A DNA stretch of 41,595 bases from an uncultured bacterium (GTDB lineage: Bacteria; Cyanobacteriota; Vampirovibrionia; Obscuribacterales; Obscuribacteraceae), in contig CAILLX010000005.1 of assembly GCA_903835185.1 (NCBI GenBank), forward strand, positions 1 to 41,595, read 5' to 3'. Below the pieces are notes generated by a model. It was not told where the DNA came from, ran no database searches, and saw nothing but the letters and a program-made list of their open reading frames with translations. Positions 22,501 to 34,500 of the stretch are shown here, piece after piece; the first letter of the stretch is position 1; every line of letters starts with the position of its first letter. The translations under genes and the position numbers were made by a program.

Positions 22501-25500
22501 GGTGCACCGCTGCTATCGGTGTGTAGTGGCTCTGACTGTGAATAGAATTCTCTGCCTCTGCGGGCATTGAATTCAGCGCCAAAATCCTTGAGACTCTGGG
22601 AGAGACCTGCGTCGTGGCTGTCATAAGTTAGAGTGAAATCAGGACGATCGGCTCGTCTGTATGCTGCACCACCTGCAACATATGCCTCCAGATTGGCAGC
22701 AAAACGAGTGCCATCCGGAATGTGATCAACTGCCTCTCCATGCTCGACCCGACGACTGGCTTCCCGCGCCTCTGGTGAACGCCAGGCGGTAGTAGAGTCG
22801 GTTGAAAGCCTCGGCAACCCTCTACCTTCTGTCAAATCCAGACCGGTTCTATCTGATGGTGATAATCCAGCACGCTCCGATGGCATCGACCGTCCCATAC
22901 CCATCGGTCTGGCAGCAATAACACCATCCCGTACTAATTTTTGCACGCCAGGAAACCTTGGTGCCGTCCCACCAACTCCTTTCACCTGCTGCTGCGGACT
23001 CTCCGCCTTTGCTCCAAATGGACTCTTGCCTCCCAGGGAGGCTAAGTCGTTAAATCTCCTTGCAAATCGGGCTCTGCCATCCGCAAACGCCTTGTAGGCT
23101 GCCTGGACCCTGCTATTGAAATTACTTTCACCGGCTAGCGCTTGCTCCCCGCGACCGGAAGGGTGCGTTACATCAGTTTGATCGATTGTTTGCACTTGAT
23201 TGGCATGGTCAATTTGCGGAGCGGTCGCCTCCGGTACCCAGTTGCCGCTGGCATCCCTTCGGTACTTTTGCTGTTGCCCATCTGCGGACTGACGTATGAA
23301 GGAACCATCCAGTCCTTGAATATCGCGGCTGCCATCTGAATGGAACCATTCCCGACTCTGTCCATTGTTTCTGTAAACTACCCGCCCCTGGGAATCTCTC
23401 AGAGCAAACGTTTCAATCCCGGCAGAGGCTTTGACTGGACTGATTCCAAATGCTTTGTAGAGCGCATATAAAGCAAATCGTGAAGTGTATCCGTAGCTCC
23501 TTTCGGTATGCTTGCTGCCATCGGTGTCAGTCACCTCGTATTCACCGAGCGCACGTCTTTCAGCGCCTACTTCACTGACATACACACGCTGCCCTTCTAC
23601 CTGTTTATCCATGCGGACACTAACATCAAGACACAACATTCCATCCTTAAAAGAAAGTATGCCTGGCTGCAGTCCAACTATGGCAGCGAGTTTATCCAGC
23701 CCGTCCTGTGTCAGAATCTGTCGCCCTTGAGCATCTGTCTGGACTAACCTGCCGGAGGTTACCAGGTCATGCAATTCTTGGCGCTGCCGAGCTTCCTTCT
23801 CAGTTAATGGGAACTTCATCGAGTGTGCGTGCTCTGGAAAATGACTAATGGCATCCACGAGTACATCATGCAGTCTTGCTATCGGCTTTTTAGAATGAGC
23901 AGCCGGCAAAAAGTCGCAAGCTACGCCAATTCGTCCCGATGTTCCAATCTGCTCATCGCAGTTGGCTTCGTGAGAAGTAGCAATCTGCAGCTCGGGATAG
24001 TCAGCTAGCACTTCTTCAAGTCTTTGAGCAATTCTCAGTGCTTCTTCTGGTTTATCCGTATACAAAGTGAATGCTTTAGAATCTTGCTTCTCCCCAGACA
24101 ATGTCCTATAGCTGGTTTCGAGCTCCTCCGGATTGGACCAACGCATTGGATCAAGAGTCTTCCACCCGACCTGCTTGAATTCGTTCATTAATACTGGCAG
24201 AAAGAGTTCCTGCAATTTTGCCAGATCTTCAGCACCGCCTATAGTCTCAACCCTGACCTTAACATTGCTGGCACCTTTGTTCCTGCAGGGCAACTTGTTG
24301 TGGGCCCAAGGCCCCTCGATGTAAAGCTGGTATTCCTTGCCATCGAGCCTCACTTTACGCCCAGGAACCGGCTCTATCCATCCGATTGACTTAGGATCAA
24401 TATCGGCAGTAGAGTCAACTTCCATTCTGCTCTGGTAACGCTCGGGAGCTATCGCAGACGCCGCTTGCCGCTTAAACTTCTCAACTTCGCCGACATACCC
24501 TTCCAGTACACGTGCGTGCGACTCGGAAGCTTTTAAGGCGTTCTCAAGGCGCAATCTCTGCTTATTTGCCGAGACAACCTCTCGGGCAATCTGCTCCAGA
24601 GACACCTGTTGTCCTGCAGTTGTCCGAGCCAATTGTTGTTGTAGCTCGTTCAGCCGCTGCAAATGCTGCTCCAGTTTCTGGCGCTGTTCAGCAGTATTTT
24701 CCATTGCCTTTTGCAGAATTCCGGCCTCATGCTGAACGTCAGCTAAAAATTGGTTGATCTGCTCAGCTGTTGCCGGGGCTGATTGCCCTGCATTCTCTTG
24801 TTCAACTGCTTGCCGACTTAAGATATCTAGCTCTGCCCTGGCTTTCTCCCAACTCTGCCTTTGCACATTGGCGTTGTATTCCACTGTAGAAAGCTTGGCT
24901 GCACTGGCATCAAATTCCCCTCTGCAGCCGGTCTGAGATGCCACCACTTGCTGTTCGACTATGGCTCTTTGAGCCTCAGCGATCCTGACCGGGAGTTGCT
25001 GCTGGAGCTGCTCGAACTCAATGGCAGCCTTTTGGGCAACTTGCCTGCGCTCATTGACGAACTGTTCTGCCTGCCCCAAGGCGCTCTCTAGCGAGGACCT
25101 TTGCGTGCGCACTTGCGCGTTAACGCTTTCACCACCAACAACATGCTCTCCTCGCCCCTGCATGGCTTGTTCCCACGAAGCCAGCTGCATTAATCTTTGT
25201 TCTATCCTTGTTTTTGCACTCTCAAAATCCCCAAGAGCAGCGTGCAACTCGCTCTGACAACCCTGAAGGTTCACACCAGTATTCTCAATCAGCCGTTCAA
25301 GCTCATGCATATGCGCTCGCCCATCAGGCGGCATGGCTGCGGCCAATCCAGCCAGCGCTTCTTCAGCTTTGCTTACTTGTTCGCGCGCATTTTGCAGATC
25401 ATGTGCTGTCCTTTCAGAAGCTCGCACCTCAGCTTGCTGGAAATGGATGTCTGGCAAACTGCTGGCAGGCGTGAGACCTTCACTCATTCTGGCAGACTCC

Positions 25501-28500
25501 AAGACAGCTCCTGGTGCCTCCCCTGCCGATTTCAGTACTTCTGCAGCTGGAAGTTTTTTTAACACCAGCGTATAAAGGTCTACTTCCCTAAAAAGTCCTT
25601 TATTGTCGTAATGTATTTTTTCAACACTAAATGACTTATTGATGTGCTCATAAAGATCTGGTGACATTGACGACGCCTGTATCGGAGACAGGACAAACTT
25701 TCCACCGGATTTAAGTACGCGCGCTACCTGATCGAATGCTGCCTTCTTGAGCCATGGCGGTGCTGAGAAAAATGGTGGATGAGAAACAGCAACGACTACA
25801 TCTTGCGAACCGGGTGGGAGCCCCAGTTCGTAAGTCGACTGCTTGTAGCATTGATACCAGCTGTTTTCACTGTTAGCACCTGTACCATCAGCCTGGGTCT
25901 TTAGTAGTCCTCCTTCTTCAAGGAACCTGCGCTGTGCGTCCAGACCTGCTGGCGACATGTCTATAGCAGTGTATTGTTCTACCTGATTACGCAGCAACTC
26001 TGGCACGAAAGGTCTGTTAAACGGACCCAATTCGGCCACATGCAGTCCGCTCCTATTCTCACTCACTGCTCTGAGAATGGGAGCTACACATCGATTAAAG
26101 TTTGCTTCGACAGCATTAAACACCATCTGATCATTATTTATCGATCCATCTTCTCTCACTTCTGTTGCATGTCGCTCTGTCGCCCTGCAACCTTCTTCGT
26201 GGAATCTCAGATGATCTTCAGTGACTTCCCATGGAAGTGGGTGCTTGACTGCCTTCCATGCACCTACCTCAAACCCCAGTCCAGACTCAGTCGGAATCGG
26301 TGCGCCTGGCACCGCGCTTCTATAAACCTCCCTGACGATTGGTCGCAGCAAGTCAGGACTGAGTGATGATTCGCTCTGAACGAAATCAGGCTGCAGCACA
26401 CGCATCATTGCCTCGAGCCGCGGATTCAAGACTCTGTAGTTGATTGCCCGCAACAAAACTTCTCCTGCTCCAAGAGGGGCAATGCCAAATTGGGCAGCCT
26501 GTTCTTGTGAGACCTCAACAAACAGCAATCCAGTAGAAGGCTCCCTGTAATAATCTGTTGGTCCTTCAATCCCTCGTTGCAAGTCCACTCTGACACGCTC
26601 AAAAGAGGATGGATTATCTGCAGAAGGTAGCCATTCCAACTCAGGTATTGTTTCAGCACGTAGTACTAGTTCATGATTGTCAGTGACATCTACAACACTA
26701 TAAGGCTTGCCTTCTAATACCACCGGTTCGCTCTGAAGAGCCGCCAAAAGCTCGGTTCGTCTGCGCCAAAGCTCCTCGCGAATCTGTGCGACATTGTTTT
26801 CGTTTTCCCGTATGTCAGGTGACTGTTGGATTTCTCTTTGGACCAAATCGGCAGCAACTTGGGGATGTTCACCATCAACTGAAGCATATGAAACATCTTT
26901 CAAACCTTCTGCCTTAGCTAGCGATTCATGCGCGCTACTCGTTGTTGCGGACACAGGTGTGTCGCCTTGCAATTTTGCCTCCGGCACCGTTTGAGTTCCG
27001 GCTTCAACAGCGCCCCGTTCAAGTTCGACTGCTTGCACTTTATTGGCATGGTCAATTTGTGGAGCGGTCGCTTCTGGTACCCAGTTACCGCTGGCATCCC
27101 TTCGGTACTTTTGCTGTTGCCCATCTGGGGACTGACGTATGAAGGAACCATCCAGTCCTTGAATATCTAGTGTGCCATCTGAATGGATCCACTGTTTTCG
27201 TTGTCCATCATTCTGATAAACCACTCTGCCAGTCGCATCTCGTAATACAACTGTCTCTCGCCCACCGGAAGCTTTAACAGGACTGAGTTCGAATGCCTGG
27301 TATAGCGCATACATGGCAAAACGGGAGGTAGTGCCATAACTAACCTGCTCTAACTGGCTACCGTTTTCATGGTATTTCGTGCCACGAGGACGGCTCTGCG
27401 CTCCAAGTTCCGTGAGATAAACATTATGGTCTCTGTCAGCTTGCTCACCCATACGAGCATGTGCATTGAATCGCAATTCACCATTCGTAAAGCTCAGCAG
27501 CCCTTCTTGCATTCCAGTGATCCGCTCAAGTTGCCTCAAACCCTGCGGAGTTACAGCAAGCACTCGCCCGGTATTGTCTCTTTGAATAAACTCACTCAAT
27601 GTGCTTAATTGGCGCAACTGCGCACGTCTTTCGGCCTCTTGCTGTGTTGCTGGCTCGCGCATCGAAAGTTCATGCTGAGGGAAATACTGGAGAGCATCAA
27701 GCACCACATCATTCACTTTCACAACATGCTTGTTTTTGTAATCAGACGGATCAGCTTGCGGCAGCTTATCGCAAGCTATGGCAATACGTCCTGAGCTGCC
27801 GTGCACTTCATCACAATTGACCTCTCGTGCCTCATTAATGAACAAATCATGGTGCCCCGCCATAACTTGCTCCAGTCTGTCAGCAATCTGCAAAGCTTGC
27901 TCAGCACTTTCGGGGTATATCGTGAAAGCCTTAGAATCCTGCCCCAACCCGGTAAGTTCCCGGTAGGAAATCGGCACCTCATCAGGATTTGACCAGCGCA
28001 TCGGATCAAGAATCTTATACGCCACTTGAGGAAATTCATCCAACAAAACGGGCACGAATATTTCGTGTAAGCGTCGCAGATCAGCAGCACCACCGATAGT
28101 TTCTACTCTCACCTTCAGGGTACGCGGCATTCGATGACCTAGAGGAAAGCTGTTGTGAGCGAAGCTTCCATCCAGGAAGAGATGGTGCTCTCGTCCATCA
28201 AGCAAAGTAACAGGTCTCACTACACAGTCAATCTCAACCTGTGCAAGACCAACTTTAACGCGGAGATTTTGCTCAGATCCCACTTGCATTCTCCGCTCGC
28301 CAGGCTCTTCCAGCCGCTGCGGGCGCAGCCTTATCTGCTCAGCGGCACTCACCAGCCTTTGAAGCTCGGTTGTATGACGCTCAGTTGCACTTAAAGCGTT
28401 TTGGAGACGCTGGCGTTGCCTGTTTGCCGAGACCACTTCCCGGGCAATCTGCTCCAGAGGCACCTGTTGTCCTTCAGTTGTCTGAGCCAATTGTTGTTGT

Positions 28501-31500
28501 AGTACGTTGAGCCGCTGCAAATGCTGCTCCAGTTTTTGGCGCTGTTCAGCAGCATTTTCCGTTGCCCTTTGCAGAATTCCAGACTCATGCTGAACGTCAG
28601 CTATAACTTGCTTGATCTGCTCAGCTGTCGCTGGGACTGATTGCCCTGCATTCTCTTGTTCAACAGCTTGCTGACTTAAGATATCTAGCTCTGCCCTGGC
28701 TTTCTCCCAACTCTGCCTTTGCACATTGGCGTTGTATTCCACTGCAGAAAGCTGGGCTGCACTGGCATCGAATTCCACTCTGCAGCCGGTCTGAGATGCC
28801 ACCACCTGGTGTTCGACTATGGCTCTTTGAGCCTCAGCGATCCTTGCCGGGAGTTGCTGCTGGAGCTGCTCGAACTCCGCAGCAGCCTTTTGGGCAACTT
28901 GCCTGCGCTCATTGACGAACTGTTCTGCCTGCCCTAAGGCGTTCTCTAGCGAGGACCTTTGCGTGCGCACTTGCTCGTTAACGCTTTCAGTACCAACAAC
29001 ATGCTCTCCTCGCCCCTGCATGGCTTGTTCCCACAAAACCAGCTGCGTTAGCCTTTGTTCTATCCTTGTTTTTGTACTCTCAAAATCCACAAGAGCAGCG
29101 TGCAACTCACCCTGACAACCCTGAAGGTTCACACCACCATTCTCAATCAGCCTTTCAATCTCTGGCACATGCGCCCTCCCTTCAGGCGGCATGGCTGCGG
29201 CCAATCCAGCCAGCGCTTCTTCAGCTTTGCTTACTTGTTCGCGCGCATTTTGCAGCTCAGTTGCTGTCCTTTCTTGAGAAGCTCGCAACTCAACTTGCTG
29301 AACATGGATGTCTGGCAAACTGCTGGCAGGCGTGAGACCCGCACGCATTCTGGCAGACTCCAGCTCAGCTCCAGGTGCCTCCCCTGCTGATTTCAGCACT
29401 TCTGCAGTTGGCAGTTTTTTTAGCACCAGCACATAACGATCTACTTCATTAAAAAGCCCTGTATTGTCGTAATGCACTTTTTCGACAGTAAATAATTTGC
29501 TGACATGATCATAAAGATCTGGTGACATTGACGCTACATGTATCGGAGACAGGACAAACTGTCCACCGGCTTTAAGTATGTGCGCTACCTGATCGAATGC
29601 TGCCTTCCTGAGCCATGGCGGTGCTGAGAAAAATGGTGGATGAGCAACAGCAACAACTACATCTTGCGAAGCGGGTGGGAGCGCAAGTTCGTAAGTCGAC
29701 TGCTTGTAGCCTTGATACCAACTGTTTTCACTGTTAGCCCCTCTATCGTCAGACTGGGTGTTTAGTAATCCCTCTCCTTCAAGGAACCTACGCTGGGCGT
29801 CCAGACCTTCTTGCGACAGGTCTATAGCAGTGTATTGTTCTACCTGATTACGCAGCAACTCTGGCACGAAAGGTCTGTTAAACGGACCCAATTCGGCCAC
29901 ATGCAGTCCGTTCCTGTTCTCACTCACTGATCTTAGAATGGGAGCTACAAGTTGATTAAAGGCTGCTTCGTCATCATTAAACTGGCTCTGCGTTTCATTT
30001 ATCGATTTGTCTTCTCTCACGTCTGTTGCATGTCGCTCGGTCGCCCTGCAAACTGCTTCGAGGCGTCCCCGTTCAGCTTCAGTGACTTCCCAGGGAAGTG
30101 GATGCTTGACTGCCTTCCATGGACCTGCCTCAAACCCCGGTCCAGACTCAGCCGAAATCGGTGCGCCCGGCACCGCGCTTCTATAAAACCCCCTGGGGAT
30201 TGGTCGCAGCAAGTCAGGACTGAGTGGTGATCCACCATGAACAAAATCGGGCTGCAGCAAACGCATCATTGCCTCGAGCCGCGGAGACACAACTCTGTAG
30301 TTGATTGCCCGCATCAGAATCTCTGCTGCTCCAGGAGGGGCAATGCCAATTTGGGCAGCCTGTTCTTGTGAGACCTCGACAAACAGCAATCCAGTAACAG
30401 GATCCCTGTAATAATCCGCTGGACCTTCAATCCCTTGTTGCAAATCCACTCTGACACGCTCAAAAGAGGATGGATTGTCTGCAAAAGGTGGCCGTTTCAA
30501 CTCAGAGCTTGATCCAGAACGTAGCACTAGATCATGATTGTCAGTGATATTTACAACAGTATAAGGCTTACCTTCTAATATCACCGGTTCGCTCTGAAGA
30601 ACCGCCATGAGATCGGTTCGTCTGCGCCGAAGCTCCTCGCGGATCTTTGCGACATTGTTTTCGTTTTGTTCACTCAACGCTGCTGGTTCTTCAGGCTCAT
30701 GAGTAGCGTCTCTGCCCGACACCGGTTGGTGAACAGCTGGTTCTTCGACATTAATACTGCGAGGCTGTAATTTTTCCTGCGGCACTAAGACAAATTCATG
30801 AGCTGGTTCTAGATAAACCCCTCCAAAATTCGCGCCAAACTCCTTATAAACCAGTCCAGAGTCGCCGTGATAGTACTTCACCCCACCTTCACTAAAAGAG
30901 TGGTATCTGGTACTGAGTTCTTTTGCATCTACGTTAACAATCCTGGGTCTACCAGCTAGTTTTCTTCCTGGTTGATGCAAAATTGCATTTTCACCAACAA
31001 AATTGACTACCTTGAAATTGCCACCTTCATAAGTGACTTTTGCACCAACAGTAATACCAGATTCAGGTTGAACCCTTGCCGACTCCCTCTCATGAGCTTC
31101 AGATCTTTGCTCAGCTTCCCTTGCAGCAGCCTCAGCAGAATCTGACCGCAGCGCTTCGCGCACGAGGCTGCTGTCGCCGTCAGGATGTTCTTCTTTCCCT
31201 TCTTGGGAAACGGCTGCAGGTTTTACTGACCCAGCCGGACCAGAAACTTGCTCCTGTTCTGCAGGCGGACGTTGTTCTTTCTCGGCAGACTGTGCCCCCT
31301 CTCTGGTACCGCTTTCTTCTCGAGAAATTTCGCTCTTTTGACTTTCAGAATCGCCTGACAGTTCAGGTTGGCGCTCTTGTGTTCCGTGCTCTGCAGAGCT
31401 CTCTTCCTGGTGCTGTCGAGTCAGCGATTCCATCCTGGCTTGAGCGTCTTGAAGTAAAGTTTGAGCCTTGTGTACTAAGGCATCTGCCTCACCAGGAGCA

Positions 31501-34500
31501 GATTCTCTAACCATGGCAGAGAATTTTTCCAGCGCTCCGGCAAATTCAGTATGTAGCGCAGCTAAGAGTGCATCGCTATGAGCCGGAACTGTGAGCATCT
31601 GTACCTGGGCTTGCTGCACTAAGTTATTGAGCGCAGTGCGCAAAGCCTCTTCGTGCTTGTGCTCTCGAATCTTGGAGTCACGAACCTCTGTCTCGGCTCG
31701 TACATGAGCTTCAGTAATCTTCTGGAAGAACTCTGAGTGCGACCTGGCAAGCTCCAGTTTGCCCTCAGGATTTCTGAACCAGACTTCGTTCTTCTTATTG
31801 GCTATCACCAGAGAGCTGTCACTGCGGACTACTACTCTCGAGCCTTCCTGCATAATCTGAGCCAGGTTACTGCGCATGGCAGCAACGTCACTGAAACCCA
31901 TGCTGCCAGCTAATTGCCGCAGCGCATGCGAATCACCACCTCTGATAATCACCCTGGCAATAGTGCCATCAGCATTCAACCTCAATTGCAGCCCGCCACG
32001 CATTGTTATGCTTGTTGGATTGCCATCCGGACCAACTCTAATGCGCAAGCCGCGCTCTAAATCTGTGACTCTGGCACTACCATCGGCAACGCGCCTCACT
32101 TCTCCAGGGACAATCGCCTCTGCACTGCCTGGCACCCTTACCGCCAGACCTCTCTCGCCACTACGCCCTGGCAGGAATGAAACGTCGCCACTTCTGGATG
32201 TATCCCGATCATAGCCAGCAGGTCCACGCGAACGAACTGGAGCCGCTTGAACAGGAGGCACGGCACCGGTTGGCTCTGTAACTGATGATGACTGAGCAAA
32301 GAGGGGACGTCGCAAAGCTATTTCATGCTGCTCATTTCGTCTGGCTGCTTCAACATGTTCTTGAGCAGCGCGGTAACTTGCCCGCGCCTGCCTCACTGCT
32401 TCTGCGTCAGAAGAATCTGCTCGGGGTGTTTCCTGCCTGCCCTTATCAATACTAGACTGTTGCCTTGCCACCATTTGAGCAGACTCAAGCTCAACAAAAG
32501 CCAGGCGGGCTCTTGCCTGTGCTTGAGCAAACTCCAGATGTGCATTAGCAACTCTTACATCAGCTTGCGCTAGCAAAGCATCATTTGGTTTGGTCTCTGC
32601 CGACTTAATTATATTGTCCGCTCTGACAGCAATATAATCGTGGGCTGCTTGAGCCTGAGCAAGAGAAGTATTGAGTTCAAGCTGTGCTCTAGCAATCGTC
32701 GCCTGAGCTTCAGCTTGCGCATGAGCTAACTGGAGCTGCGGATTAGTCGGATCGTGCCGAGAGGCAAGAAGTGCTTCCTTTGCCAGAGCCTCCTTCTCAA
32801 CCACTTGAGCACGAGCGACAGTAGCTTCAGCTGCCTGTCTGGCAGCCGGATCAGTCTGACTGTTCGAGCGCGCTGTAGTGAGTTGCTGCTGGGCAATGCC
32901 TAGTTCGCGCTCTGCACTTGCTACTTCATTTCTAGCTTGAGCACTGTCTTGCTCTCTCTCGGTTCGAGCAACAACTTCAGTACGCCCTGATTGGTACTGC
33001 GACTCACTGTGCGTTCTCGCCTCAGCATATGCAGTCTGCGCTGCAACAGCTTTATTATTGGCAGCAGCAAGAGCGTTTTGGGACTCATCATTAGATGGCT
33101 CCAACCGAGCCCGTTCCATGGCAGCAATCTGTTCTTGACGCGCACTGATGAGCTCTCTTTGCGGACCAGCAATAGCAGCTTGCCTTTCACGCTCGACTCG
33201 AGCCAGTTCACGATTGCCATTGTCTTCAACTCGAGCCTGCCGCTCACTAGCTTCAGCTGTAGTTAATGCCCGTTGAGCTGCTGGAGATTCGGGATCGCGA
33301 GCAAGCCGTTCTCTGGCAGCCACAACCTCTAGAGACGCTGCTTCTAAGACCCTGGCAGCATGCTCTGACCGGGCTGAGGCAAGCTGAGTTTCAGGTTGAG
33401 CAATGCGACTTGCATCTTCTGTATGCTGCAAGTCTCGCTGGGCTGCTACAACTGCTTCTGCATGCTCCACTTCGCTACGTAGCGACTTCACACGCTCGGG
33501 AGTGGCACCATCAGACTCAGCTGTCGAAAGTTGCTGCCGAGCTCTTCCTAAATTTCGTCTGGCATCAACTTCCTGCTGTGTACGCTCTGGATTCTCATGC
33601 TCGTTGTGACTGCGAGCAGCAGCAGCATCTGCCTCCGCCCTGGACACTGATGATCTAGCATCAGCTACTGCGTTAGCAACATCCACTCTGTGTTGCGCCG
33701 CAGCAACTCTCTCCTGGGCTTCTGTATCATGAGGATTACGCTCTAATTGTGCACGCGCCTGGGCCAAATCCTGATGGGGGGTTGTTGCCGACTTTCTGGC
33801 TTCCACCTGAGCTTCAGCATGGACAAGAGCAGCTCTACACTGGGCAACTTGAGCTTCCAGTTCTGCCCTTCTAGCAGCAAAAGCTCTCTCAACTTCAGTT
33901 TGAACATTTTGCAGATTACGTTCTGCCTGTCTGACCTGCCGCTGGTGCACATCACTGTGCTGTGCACCATGCTCATCTACAGATTCAGCTCTGGCTGTTT
34001 CAAGTTGCCGCCGGGACTGCTCAACCTGCCTCTCACCACTTACATGCAAAGCAGCCAGTTCCTGCTGGGCATGCCCACTGGTGAGAATGACATCAGCCTG
34101 TGCTTTAGCACGGACCCACTCTGATTCGTTGAGAGTCCGTACCCTCTGCACCTCAGCTTCCGCCCTAACAACATCTTGTCTGAGCACGGCGTTTGTATGA
34201 TCATGATCTGATCTATTCTGCGCCAACTCAAGTTCGACATTAGCAGTAGCCAACCGCACATTGCCGTTTCCTTGCTCGCGAACAAGCTCTAATCTGGCTT
34301 GAGCTTGAGCTAGATTGGCAGGATTACCTGCCTGCCTCGCTTGTTCCAGATCATGCTGCGCTCTGGCAACCTCTTGTTGAACAACACTACTTACTCTCTC
34401 AGGGACCTCATGAGCATTAGCATGACTCTGCGCTTGCTCCAGTGCTTCTTGTGCTCTGGCTACATCAGCTCTCGTACCCTTCCCTTTATCAAGAGCCCTT

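Noticed and set aside
23190-30665. Mobile element or insertion sequence as the cause of the 3.6-kb direct repeat
   Set aside because: No transposase, terminal inverted repeats or target duplications; the repeat is in frame, coding and has diverged unevenly, as expected for intragenic duplication.
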